This document shows, in pieces, positions 53,282-61,555 of a DNA stretch of 64,000 bases; within the stretch, counting starts at the first letter, position 1, and each line of letters starts with the position of its first letter. Position numbers and translations under genes: made by a program. The notes under the pieces are model-generated. The model was given only the letters and a program-made list of their open reading frames with translations, searched no databases and was not told the DNA's origin. The stretch is from Actinomycetes bacterium (GTDB lineage Bacteria > Actinomycetota > Actinomycetes > Mycobacteriales > Mycobacteriaceae): NCBI GenBank assembly GCA_023461275.1, contig JAEYMI010000020.1, positions 62,001 to 126,000 on the forward strand. Reading direction: 5' to 3'.

Positions 53282-55453
53282 ATGAGTGACAACATGATCA
53301 ACTGGGAGAAGGATGCCGACGGCATCGTCGTCCTGACCATGGACGACCCCAACCAGGGCGCCAACACCATGAACGACCTGTTCATCGATTCGATCGCGGC
53401 GACCGTCGATCGTCTCGAGGCGGAGAAGGACGACATCACCGGTGTCGTCATCACCTCGGCGAAGAAGACCTTCTTCGCCGGCGGCGACCTCAAGGATATG
53501 ACCGCAGCGCGGACCCAGACCAAAGAAGAGATCGCCACCTCCATCACCGAGCGCACCAACGGCATGAAGAAGGTGCTGCGTCGGCTGGAAATCCTTGGCA
53601 AGCCCGTGGTTTCGGCCATCAACGGCGCTGCTCTCGGTGGCGGCCTCGAGCTGACCCTGCACACCCACCACCGCATCGTCGCCGACGTGAAGGGTGCCGT
53701 CGTCGGCCTCCCCGAGGTCACCCTCGGCCTGCTGCCCGGTGGTGGCGGCGTGGTCCGTACCGTTCGACTCCTGGGTTTCCAGGCCGCACTGATGAACGTG
53801 CTGCTGCAGGGACCGCGCTTCAACCCGACCAAGGCCAAGGAGACCGGACTGGTCGACGAGGTCGTCGGCTCGGTTGAGGAACTGCTCCCCGCCGCCAAGG
53901 CATGGATCAAGGCCAACCCCGAGGCCCAGCAGCCGTGGGATGTCAAGGGCTACAAGATGCCCGGCGGCCTGCCCACCAGCCCGTCGGTCGCGGCCAACCT
54001 GCCGGCCTTCCCGGCCCTGCTGCGCAAGCAGATCAAGGGCGCCAATATGCCTGCGCCGCGCGCCATTCTGGCCGCCGCCATCGAAGGCGCCTACGTCGAC
54101 GTCGACACCGCCGACGAGGTCGAGACCCGCTACTTCGTGTCGCTGGTGACCGGTCAGGTCGCGCAGAACATGATCAAGGCGTTCTTCTTCGACCTGCAGC
54201 ACATCAACAACGGCGGCTCGCGTCCCGAGGGCATCCCCAAGTGGAGTGCCACCAAGGTCGGCGTCATCGGCGCCGGCATGATGGGTGCGGCCATCGCGTA
54301 CGTCTCGGCCAAGGCCGGCATCGACGTTGTCCTGAAGGATGTTTCGCTCGAGAACGCCGAGAAGGGCAAGGGCTACGCGGTCAAGCTCGAGGAGAAGGCA
54401 CTCTCCCGCGGCAAGACCACCCAGGAGAAGAGCGACGCACTGCTCGCCCGGATCCACCCGACCGGCGACGCCGCCGACTTCAAGGGCGTCGACCTGGTCA
54501 TCGAGGCCGCGTTCGAGTCGGTTGAGGTCAAGAACAAGGTGTTCCAGGAGATCGAGGACGTCGTCGAACCCGACGCGGTGCTCGGCTCCAACACCTCGAC
54601 GCTGCCGATCACCATCCTCGCCCAGGGCGTCAAGCGCTCCGAGGACTTCATCGGCATCCACTTCTTCTCCCCGGTCGACAAGATGCCGCTGGTGGAGATC
54701 ATCCGTGGTGAGAAGACCTCGGATACGGTGCTGGCCAAGGTGATCGACTACACCCTGCAGATCCGCAAGACCCCGATCGTCGTCAACGACAGCCGTGGGT
54801 TCTTCACCAGCCGCGTGATCGGCACGTTCATCAACGAGGCCATCGCGGCCGTCGGCGAGGGCGTCGAGCCTGCTTTGATCGAGCATGCCGGCACCCAGGC
54901 CGGTTACCCGGCTGCGCCGCTGCAGCTGTCGGATGAGCTGAACCTCGTCCTGATGCAGAAGATCCGCAAGTCCGGCGAGGATGCGCTCAAGGCCGAGGGC
55001 AAGGAGTTCCCGCACCACGGCTCTTACGACGTCATCGACTACCTCGTCGAGCAGGGTCGTCCGGGCAAGAAGGACGGCGCGGGCTTCTACGAGTACGACG
55101 AGAACGGCAAGCGCGTGCGCCTGTGGCCGGGTCTGCGCGAGAAGTGGCCGACCGCCGCCGAGCAGCCCAGCATCGAGGACCTCAAGGAGCGCATGCTCTT
55201 TGCCGAGGCCGTCGAGACGGTGCGCTGCTTCGACGAAGGCGTGATCACCTCGGTGCCCGACGCCAACATCGGTTCGATCTTCGGCATCGGCTTCCCGGCC
55301 TGGACCGGTGGTGTGGTGCAGTACATCAACCAGTACGAAGGCGGCCTGCAGGGCTTCGTCGACCGTGCTCGCGAGCTGGAGGCCAAGTACGGCGCCCAGT
55401 TCACCCCGCCGGCCTCGCTGGTGGAGAAGGCGGCCAAGGGCGAGAAGTTCTGA
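53282..55453 (+). CDS. fadB: Fatty oxidation alpha subunit: enoyl-CoA hydratase / 3-hydroxyacyl-CoA dehydrogenase
   Basis: 723 residues. The N-terminal crotonase part (FFAGGDLKDM and INGAALGGGLEL) hydrates enoyl-CoA. The NAD-binding part from about 325 (VGVIGAGMMGAAIAYVSAKA) and the HAD motif IGIHFFSPVDKMPLVEII oxidise 3-hydroxyacyl-CoA. With fadA it forms the beta-oxidation complex. A perfect hairpin terminator follows 70 bp after the stop. Confidence 0.93.
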   Translation: MSDNMINWEKDADGIVVLTMDDPNQGANTMNDLFIDSIAATVDRLEAEKDDITGVVITSAKKTFFAGGDLKDMTAARTQTKEEIATSITERTNGMKKVLRRLEILGKPVVSAINGAALGGGLELTLHTHHRIVADVKGAVVGLPEVTLGLLPGGGGVVRTVRLLGFQAALMNVLLQGPRFNPTKAKETGLVDEVVGSVEELLPAAKAWIKANPEAQQPWDVKGYKMPGGLPTSPSVAANLPAFPALLRKQIKGANMPAPRAILAAAIEGAYVDVDTADEVETRYFVSLVTGQVAQNMIKAFFFDLQHINNGGSRPEGIPKWSATKVGVIGAGMMGAAIAYVSAKAGIDVVLKDVSLENAEKGKGYAVKLEEKALSRGKTTQEKSDALLARIHPTGDAADFKGVDLVIEAAFESVEVKNKVFQEIEDVVEPDAVLGSNTSTLPITILAQGVKRSEDFIGIHFFSPVDKMPLVEIIRGEKTSDTVLAKVIDYTLQIRKTPIVVNDSRGFFTSRVIGTFINEAIAAVGEGVEPALIEHAGTQAGYPAAPLQLSDELNLVLMQKIRKSGEDALKAEGKEFPHHGSYDVIDYLVEQGRPGKKDGAGFYEYDENGKRVRLWPGLREKWPTAAEQPSIEDLKERMLFAEAVETVRCFDEGVITSVPDANIGSIFGIGFPAWTGGVVQYINQYEGGLQGFVDRARELEAKYGAQFTPPASLVEKAAKGEKF

Positions 55454-55522
55454 CCCGCCAGACCCATTGATTTAGGCACGACAGTGCCGTAATCTCCGGC
55501 AAGATCAAGACTGCAGTACCCG

Positions 55523-55560
55523 ACGACCCCGACCGGTTCCCCTTCCGGTCGGGGTCGTTT
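55523..55560 (+). terminator. Rho-independent-type terminator after fadAB
   Basis: A perfect 14-bp stem (55523-55536 with 55545-55558, containing ACGACCCCGACCGG) closes an 8-nt loop and is followed by TTT. It is the best-formed terminator in the window. Confidence 0.8.
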
Positions 55561-55987
55561 GGCGTCTCGGGTCGGTGTGCCCGGCTTGCCCGAAACGCGG
55601 CCACCGGATTAATTCAGTGGCCAGGTGTGTGGCGTGCATGGCACAGTCTTCTCGCGGACATCGGAAGGTGAGCAGTCGGACGCGAGGTATCGCGGACATG
55701 TTCTGCGCGTTGGCCTTTCGAGCGTGCGCCCTGGTAAGGATGTTGACGCATCTCAAAGGGTTCGAGTCCCTGCTGTGAACATCACCCGCCGGGGTGAACG
55801 GGTTCGACGGTTCTGCGGTGAGCCGGTAGGTCCGGTTCGCGCTTCGGCGCGGACGGCGCCGGCGTCACCCCATCGTCGAATCCGCCCGGCTGGTGGTGCT
55901 CGAAAATCGCTCCCTGACAACAACATCCGTGACAACAACAAATGACAATCAGCGACATGCGTACCGCGACCAGAAAGGAGGCGCGTC
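55561..55987. other. Gap with no supported gene, tRNA-like T-arm fragment
   Basis: This 427-bp stretch between the fadAB terminator and the SPFH gene has no convincing ORF. AGGGTTCGAGTCCCT at 55757-55771 has the exact form of a tRNA T-arm, and CCCTGGTAAGG upstream resembles part of a D-loop. However, acceptor and anticodon stems do not pair, so I do not call a tRNA. It may be a remnant or chance. Confidence 0.4.
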
Positions 55988-56695
55988 ATGTCCATTTTCA
56001 ACCGTTTCACTCGTGGCCACGTCACGGTCGACGTCGGCTCGGTGATCCTCGAATACCGGAACGGCAAGCAGTCGCGCATCCTGCCCCCGGGTCGCCACAC
56101 CCGGCGTCGCGGTGCGGTCTATCAGACCGTGGACCTGCGTGAGAATCTGGTTCCCGTTGCGCTGCAGGAGGTCCTGACGTCCGACGGCATCCCGATCCGG
56201 GTCTCGATGACGATGCGGGTGACCATCACCGACGCGGTGCGCTTCGTCGAACGGGCCGATTTTCCGGTCGGTGTCGCGTACCTCGCCGCGCAGATCGCGC
56301 TGCGGGAGCTGATGGCCGGTGTCGCGGCCGACGATCTCATCCGGCGCGGCGATGCGGTGGACGCCGCACCGATTGTGGCGGCGGCACGCGCAGCGGTCGC
56401 CGACCTGGGTGTCGCGGTCCACGACGTGGTGATCAAGGACGTGGTGGTGCCCGCGGAGATCCGCTCGGCCGCCATGGAGATCATCACCGCGAAGGCGCGT
56501 GGGCAGGTCAAGCTGGAGCAGGCGCGCGCCGAGACGGCTGCGCTGCGCGCGCTGGCCAACGCCGGCCGCGTGCTGGACGCATCGCCTGCGCTGGCCCGGC
56601 TTCGGCTGGTCCAAGAGGTGCCCTACGGTGCCCGGGTGGTGCTGTCGGTCGGCGATGCCGAGATGCCCGCATCGGAACCCGGTTCCGACACGTAG
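55988..56695 (+). CDS. SPFH/Band-7 domain protein (slipin-like)
   Basis: 235 residues with AAAGGAGG before the ATG. VILEYRNGKQSRILPPGRH and VQ-type repeats, then PVALQEVLTSDGIPIRVSMTMRVTIT and AAQIALRELMAG, follow the Band 7 pattern. There is no N-terminal hydrophobic anchor, unlike most stomatins, so it may be cytosolic or peripheral. A helical segment with KLEQARAETAALRALANAGR ends the protein. Function is unknown. A long hairpin terminator follows. Confidence 0.8.
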   Translation: MSIFNRFTRGHVTVDVGSVILEYRNGKQSRILPPGRHTRRRGAVYQTVDLRENLVPVALQEVLTSDGIPIRVSMTMRVTITDAVRFVERADFPVGVAYLAAQIALRELMAGVAADDLIRRGDAVDAAPIVAAARAAVADLGVAVHDVVIKDVVVPAEIRSAAMEIITAKARGQVKLEQARAETAALRALANAGRVLDASPALARLRLVQEVPYGARVVLSVGDAEMPASEPGSDT

Positions 56696-56698
56696 GTA

Positions 56699-56743
56699 AC
56701 GCGAGATGCGGGGTTCGATGCGAATCGGCCCCGCATCTCGCGT
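56699..56743 (+). terminator. Hairpin terminator after the SPFH gene
   Basis: A perfect 15-bp stem (ACGCGAGATGCGGGG with CCCCGCATCTCGCGT) has a 15-nt loop, starting a few bases after the stop codon. It isolates the gene from the molybdate locus. Confidence 0.75.
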
Positions 56744-56818
56744 CGGTGGATTCCGCTGCGGATATTGCCCGTCGCCGACAGACTCGGAGGAGATCACGCA
56801 CACCAGATGGGAGCTCCA

Positions 56819-57028
56819 ATGAAACTGTCCATTCGTAACCAGCTCGCCGGCGAGGTCGTCGACGTCACGCTCGGCGCGGTCTCGGCGATCGTCAAGGTCA
56901 AGCTCGACGGCGGAGACCAGACCATCACGTCGTCGATCACCAAAGAGGCAGCCGAGGAACTCGGCCTCAAGCCGGGTGTGCGGGTCACCGCACTGATCAA
57001 GTCCAGCGAGGTCAGTATCGGCGTGTGA
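56819..57028 (+). CDS. Mop/TOBE-type molybdopterin- or molybdate-binding protein (molbindin)
   Basis: 69 residues from the ATG at 56819, with GGGAG 5 nt upstream. The whole protein is one Mop domain: KLSIRNQLAGEVVDVTLGAV through SIGV. Such molbindins oligomerise and store or buffer molybdate in the cytoplasm. It precedes modA by 129 bp on the same strand. Confidence 0.85.
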   Translation: MKLSIRNQLAGEVVDVTLGAVSAIVKVKLDGGDQTITSSITKEAAEELGLKPGVRVTALIKSSEVSIGV

Positions 57029-57057
57029 GTAGAAATCCCACCTCATTCTCCGCAGAT

Positions 57058-57084
57058 GCACTAATAGTGCGACGATATTGTCGC
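57058..57084. promoter_or_regulatory. Overlapping palindromes before modA
   Basis: GCACTAATAGTGC (57058-57070) is a perfect palindrome with a 3-nt centre, and GCGACGATATTGTCGC (57069-57084) is near-perfect. They share bases and lie 74-100 bp before the modA ATG, a likely site for a molybdate-responsive regulator such as the HTH-TOBE protein at 49151. Confidence 0.4.
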
Positions 57085-57157
57085 TTGTGCGGGATCGATG
57101 CCGCGTGGTGTCGACGGCCGTATCGGACACATGTCGGGCGAGGAATGGAGTTGTGCA

Positions 57158-57931
57158 ATGAGACGGTTCGCAATCGTGGGTGCCGCGATGCTCGTCGGAG
57201 CGGGGTTGGTGGCGGGATGCTCGTCGTCGGACGGCAGCAGTAGTAGCGCAACGTCGTCGGCGGCCCCGGTGACGCTCAACGTCTCGGCGGCGGCGTCGTT
57301 GAAGAAGGCCTTCACCGAGATCGGCAAGGAATTCGAGGCGGCCCATCCCGGCACCACGGTGAAACTGTCCTTCGACGGTTCGGCGACGCTGGCCAATCAG
57401 ATCAACCAGGGCGCACCCGTCGACGTGTTCGCCAGTGCTGATGAGAAGAACATGACCAAGATCGGTGACAAAGCGGTCGATCCGAAGACCTTTGCGACCA
57501 ATACGCTGGTAATCGTGACCGCACCCGGAAACCCCAAGGGCGTCAAGTCGTTGGCGGATCTGGCCAACCCCGACGTGAAGACGGCACTGTGTGCGGTCCC
57601 GCAGCCGTGCGGCAGCGCGAGCGTGGCCGTGGAAGAGAAGGCGGGCGTCGACATCAAGCCCGTCAGCGAAGAGGCGTCGGTGACCGCGGTACTGACCAAG
57701 GTGACCTCGGGTCAGGTCGACGCCGGGCTGGTGTACGTCACCGACGCCAAGTCGGCCGGCGACAAGGTCGCGACCGTGCAGGACCCGGCGTTCGCGGCGA
57801 AGGTCAACAAGTATCCGATCGCCGCGATCAAGGGCAATCCGCATGAGCCGACGAGCACCGAGTTCGTTACCTTCGTGTTGGCGCCGGAAGGTCAGAAGGT
57901 GCTGTCGGGCTTGGGATTCGGGGCCCCCTGA
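57158..57931 (+). CDS. modA: Molybdate-binding lipoprotein
   Basis: 257 residues from the ATG at 57158. The lipobox is LVAGC at about residue 20, followed by a Ser-rich linker. SAAASLKKAFTEIGKEFE, LSFDGSATLANQI and VDVFASADEKNM are the ModA signature segments, with the Ser and Tyr/Val ligands of molybdate. It binds periplasmic molybdate (or tungstate) and delivers it to ModB. ATG has GGAG upstream. It starts the modABC operon. Confidence 0.92.
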   Translation: MRRFAIVGAAMLVGAGLVAGCSSSDGSSSSATSSAAPVTLNVSAAASLKKAFTEIGKEFEAAHPGTTVKLSFDGSATLANQINQGAPVDVFASADEKNMTKIGDKAVDPKTFATNTLVIVTAPGNPKGVKSLADLANPDVKTALCAVPQPCGSASVAVEEKAGVDIKPVSEEASVTAVLTKVTSGQVDAGLVYVTDAKSAGDKVATVQDPAFAAKVNKYPIAAIKGNPHEPTSTEFVTFVLAPEGQKVLSGLGFGAP

Positions 57932-57987
57932 GCTATCTGTCCCGGCTTCGGCGGGCCCAGCGAGGTGCCCACACCGGCGTACGTTTG

Positions 57988-58767
57988 ATGCCGGTGTGGG
58001 CCTACGTGCCCGCGGCTCTGGGTGTGGCGTTGGTGGTACTTCCACCGCTGATCATGATCACCCGCACCCCGTGGAGCACCTTCGCCGAGCAGATCACCTC
58101 GACGTCATCGTTGCAGGCGCTGGAGCTCTCGCTGCGCACCGCTTTCTTCAGCACCATTCTCTGTGTGCTGCTGGGAGTTCCGATGGCCCTGGTGTTCGCC
58201 AACCACGACAACGTGGCGGTACGCGTGCTGCGTGCCCTGGTGCTGCTGCCATTGGTGTTACCGCCGGTGGTCGGCGGAATCGCGTTGCTGTACACCTTCG
58301 GTCGGTTCGGAACGATCGGAAAGCCGTTGTCGGCGTGGGGTATCGAGATCGGATTCACCACCACCGCGGTGGTCATCGCGCAAACCTTTGTGGCACTGCC
58401 GTTTCTGGTCATCAGCGTCGAAGGTGCATTGCGGACCATCGGTGGTCGATATCAGCAGGTGGCGGCAACGCTCGGAGCGTCGCCCACCAGAACGCTGTGG
58501 CGCGTGACGCTGCCGCTGATGATGCCGGCGTTGTTGGCCGGCATGGTCTTGTCGTTCGCTCGGGCGATGGGTGAGTTCGGGGCGACCATCACCTTCGCCG
58601 GCAACTCGCCCGGCATCACCCAGACCGCGCCGCTGGCCATCTACGTCGCGCAGATCGACGATCCCGATGCGGCGCTGCCCCTTTCGCTGATCCTGGTGGT
58701 GCTGTCGCTGGTGGTGGTGGTCGGTGTGCACGGACGAGCGGTCCGGTCGCGGGCGGTGGCCCTATGA
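57988..58767 (+). CDS. modB: Molybdate ABC transporter permease
   Basis: 259 residues from the ATG at 57988 (a TTG at 57985 and an upstream extension are possible; the start lacks a strong ribosome site). Five to six helices, and the ABC permease loop QVAATLGASPTRTLWRVTLPLM, which contacts ModC. FARAMGEFGATITFAGN is typical for ModB. It lies 56 bp after modA. Confidence 0.9.
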   Translation: MPVWAYVPAALGVALVVLPPLIMITRTPWSTFAEQITSTSSLQALELSLRTAFFSTILCVLLGVPMALVFANHDNVAVRVLRALVLLPLVLPPVVGGIALLYTFGRFGTIGKPLSAWGIEIGFTTTAVVIAQTFVALPFLVISVEGALRTIGGRYQQVAATLGASPTRTLWRVTLPLMMPALLAGMVLSFARAMGEFGATITFAGNSPGITQTAPLAIYVAQIDDPDAALPLSLILVVLSLVVVVGVHGRAVRSRAVAL

Positions 58768-58780
58768 CGGCGGTGGGACT

Positions 58781-59845
58781 GTGACGGGCGGCCTGTACGC
58801 GCGCATCGTGAATGCGGTTCCGCCGCTGGATGTCGAGGTGGATATCCCGGCGGGAAAGGTCGTGGCGGTGATGGGCCCCAACGGCGCGGGCAAGTCGACG
58901 TTGCTCAACGTCGTCGCCGGCCTGTTGCGCACCGATGGGTCCTCGACGCTGACCATCGATGGCCGTCGGCTCATCGGCGAGCACGTCGACGTACCGGCCC
59001 ACCAGCGAGGCGTTGCACTCCTGGCTCAGGACCCGGGACTGTTCCCACACATGACCGTTCGGCAGAACGTCGGTTTCGCGCCGGCCGCGCGGCGCGAGTC
59101 ACGCAGCCGGACGCGGGAGCAGGTGCAGACCTGGCTCGACGCGACCGGCACCGGTGAACTCGCCGATCGGCGACCCCATCAACTCTCCGGCGGGCAGGCG
59201 CAACGTGTCGCGATCGCGCGGGCACTGGCGGCCCAGCCGGAGGTACTGCTACTCGACGAGCCGCTGCGTGCACTCGATGTCGATGCCGCGGCACGCATTC
59301 GCGCACTGCTTCGTGGACTGCTCCGCGAGCGGCAGCAGACGACGCTGTTCGTCACCCACGACATCGTCGACGCGGTCACGCTGGCCGATCAACTGATCAT
59401 CCTCGACCAGGGCCGGATGGTCGAAAGTGGCGGCGTACGTGAGGTTCTCGCGTCACCGCGCAGTCGGTTCGCGGCCACGCTGGCCGGCCTGAGTCTCATC
59501 GAAGGTCGCTGGGACGGAAAGAATCTGCAGTCCGCGCTGGGTGCGCTCACCGGTGTCTCAGAAGGGGACCTCGACGCCGGATGCAACGCGGTCGCGGTCT
59601 TCGCCGCGGATTCGGCGTCGGTGTTCCTGACCGATCCGGCCGGCGGCAGCCCGCGAAACATTCTGCGGGCCAGGGTTCTTCAGGTAGAACCTCGTGGGGA
59701 TCATGCCCGCATCCGTTGTGACGCCGCAGGTGTCGATGTGAGTGCGGAGATCACCTGGGATTCGGTCCGCGAGTTGCCCGTTGACGTCGGGGCCGAGGTG
59801 TACCTGACCATCAAGGCTGGGGACATGCGGATCTATCCGGTATGA
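58781..59845 (+). CDS. modC: Molybdate ABC transporter ATPase
   Basis: 354 residues from GTG at 58781, with GGTGGGA upstream. Walker A GPNGAGKSTLL, signature LSGGQAQRVAIARALA, Walker B VLLLDEPLRALD, H-loop FVTHD. The C-terminal part from about 240 holds a TOBE domain (LRARVLQVEPRGDHARI to VYLTIKAGDMRIY), which may bind molybdate. It completes modABC. Confidence 0.92.
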   Translation: MTGGLYARIVNAVPPLDVEVDIPAGKVVAVMGPNGAGKSTLLNVVAGLLRTDGSSTLTIDGRRLIGEHVDVPAHQRGVALLAQDPGLFPHMTVRQNVGFAPAARRESRSRTREQVQTWLDATGTGELADRRPHQLSGGQAQRVAIARALAAQPEVLLLDEPLRALDVDAAARIRALLRGLLRERQQTTLFVTHDIVDAVTLADQLIILDQGRMVESGGVREVLASPRSRFAATLAGLSLIEGRWDGKNLQSALGALTGVSEGDLDAGCNAVAVFAADSASVFLTDPAGGSPRNILRARVLQVEPRGDHARIRCDAAGVDVSAEITWDSVRELPVDVGAEVYLTIKAGDMRIYPV

Positions 59846-59859
59846 GGTGATCTCCGCGA

Positions 59860-59887
59860 CAGTTGATATCAGCCAGTTGATATCAGC
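59860..59887. repeat. Exact tandem duplication of a 14-mer
   Basis: CAGTTGATATCAGC occurs twice head to tail (59860-59873, 59874-59887) in the 54-bp gap between convergent modC and the ligase. A small GGGCT/AGCCC hairpin overlaps the ligase stop just beyond. Confidence 0.6.
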
Positions 59888-59899
59888 TCTCGGGGCTAT

Positions 59900-61555
59900 T
59901 CAGCCCTGTGCACGCAACTCCCGTCGAAGGATCTTCCCGGTGACCGTCTTGGGCAGGTCGCCGACGATCTCCACCGTTCTCGGATACTTGTACGCAGCCA
60001 TGTTCTCCTTACAGAACTCGACGAGTTCAGCGACGGTGACCGTGGCGCCATCGATCAGGGACACATACGCTTTCACCGTCTCGCCCCGATACTCGTCGGG
60101 CACGCCGACCACTGCGGCCTCCCGGATGTCGGGGTGGGTGTACAGAACGTCCTCCACTTCCCGGGGCCACACCTTGTAACCCGAGGCGTTGATCATGTCC
60201 TTCTTGCGGTCCACGACGTAGAACCAGCCGTCGGCATCCATGAATCCGACGTCACCGGTGCGCAATTCGCCACCCGGTAGTGACTCCGCGGTCTTCTCCG
60301 GTTTGTTCCAGTAGCCCTTGACAACCTGCGGGCCCGACGTCGCGAACTCACCGACCTCGCCGACGGGTACATCGTCGCCGTTCTCGTCGATCACCCGGAC
60401 CACTGTGTTGAACACCGGAATGCCGACTGACAACGCGCCCGACGTCGGGTCGACGGGCGCCCGAACCCCCAGGGGCACACCGTGTGACGGCGACGACGTC
60501 TCGGTCAGGCCGTAGATGTTGTGGATGTAGGCCCCGAAGATCTTCTCCAGCCGATCACCCATTGCCGGCGCAATCGGAGCACCACCCGAGTAGAGGATGC
60601 GCAGGCTGCTGAAGTCGTCGGAGGTTGCTCCGGGCGCGGTGGACAGTGCGTTGAATGCGGTGATCGCAGCGACGGTGAACACCGGTCGATGCTCGCGGAT
60701 CGCATCGAGGGTGACATCGGGCGCGAAGCGGTGGCTGATGGTCAGTGGAGCCCGGGCGAGCATGGCGAGCATCACGTGTCCGACGAGCCCGGTGATGTGG
60801 AACAGTGGCGCGATGCCCAACACACCTTCGCCGGGTTTCAGGCCCGTCCAATCCCGGTACGTCTGGGCGTTGAAGACCAGGTTGCCATGAGTGTTCATGG
60901 CGCCCTTCGGCTCCCCGGTGGTACCCGACGTATAGGTGATCACGGCGGTGTCATCTGTCGATAGCGTGGTTGCCGGTAGTGCAGACCCGTCGTGGCGGTC
61001 GATGATCTCGATGAGATCGAAGGTCCCGGAACTCTTCAGCCGGGTGACTCCGTCGAAAAGACGTGGGTCATTGCGACTTTGGAAGTCGAGGGGGGATGCG
61101 GTGATCACGGTCCGCACCGACGTCTCACCGGAGGCGATCACCTGCTCGGCGACGTCGGAGTACAGGTCGTCGAGAGTGAGGAGGGCGGTGGCGCCCGAGT
61201 CCTTGAGGAGGTATGTCAACTCACGATGCTTATTCATCGGATTGACCGCCACCGCGACACCGCCGGCGCGCCACGCCGCGATCAGGCCGATCACGAAGGC
61301 CGGATTGTTCTGGACGTAGATGGCCAGCCGTTCGCCGGGTGAGAAACCCTCGGCGAGAAGCTTACTGGCGAGTGCGGTGGCTGCCCGGTCGATGTCCGGG
61401 AAGCTCAGCGAGGTGTCAAAGTAATGCAGGAACGGCTCATCGCCTGCTTCGAGGGCCGCGTCGAAGACATCGAGTGCGGTGGCGTACTCCGGCTCGATGT
61501 CGGCGGGAGTGCCGGCCGGATACCGCGCCAGCCATGGCCGGTCGGCGTAGCTCAT
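59900..61555 (-). CDS. Acyl-CoA ligase (AMP-binding family)
   Basis: 551 residues. The AMP-binding loop is TYTSGTTGEPKGAM, with YGLTETSSPSHG, TGDVGFMDADGWFYVVDRKKDM and the C-terminal KTVTGKILRRELR Lys region. It adenylates a carboxylic acid and joins it to CoA. The start codon overlaps the stop of the cyclase-family gene (ATGA), so both are co-translated. It is a close relative of the partial gene at 63562. Confidence 0.9.
   Translation of the reverse strand: MSYADRPWLARYPAGTPADIEPEYATALDVFDAALEAGDEPFLHYFDTSLSFPDIDRAATALASKLLAEGFSPGERLAIYVQNNPAFVIGLIAAWRAGGVAVAVNPMNKHRELTYLLKDSGATALLTLDDLYSDVAEQVIASGETSVRTVITASPLDFQSRNDPRLFDGVTRLKSSGTFDLIEIIDRHDGSALPATTLSTDDTAVITYTSGTTGEPKGAMNTHGNLVFNAQTYRDWTGLKPGEGVLGIAPLFHITGLVGHVMLAMLARAPLTISHRFAPDVTLDAIREHRPVFTVAAITAFNALSTAPGATSDDFSSLRILYSGGAPIAPAMGDRLEKIFGAYIHNIYGLTETSSPSHGVPLGVRAPVDPTSGALSVGIPVFNTVVRVIDENGDDVPVGEVGEFATSGPQVVKGYWNKPEKTAESLPGGELRTGDVGFMDADGWFYVVDRKKDMINASGYKVWPREVEDVLYTHPDIREAAVVGVPDEYRGETVKAYVSLIDGATVTVAELVEFCKENMAAYKYPRTVEIVGDLPKTVTGKILRRELRAQG

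Noticed and set aside
51887..55018. A 1043-codon open frame on the minus strand across fadA-fadB
   Set aside because: It is antisense to two genes with full family motifs, has low-complexity Asp/Val/Gly/Arg-rich composition and no recognisable domain. Long antisense frames are common in high-GC genes.
55700..55780. Calling an intact tRNA gene
   Set aside because: Only the T-arm is convincing; acceptor stem and anticodon arm do not pair.
57122..57135. CGGACACATGTCG before modA as a further TGGACA box
   Set aside because: It matches only loosely and lies in an unrelated locus; it is probably chance.
55949..58045. A 698-codon minus-strand frame across the SPFH gene, mop and modA
   Set aside because: It crosses several good genes and a terminator and has no domain.
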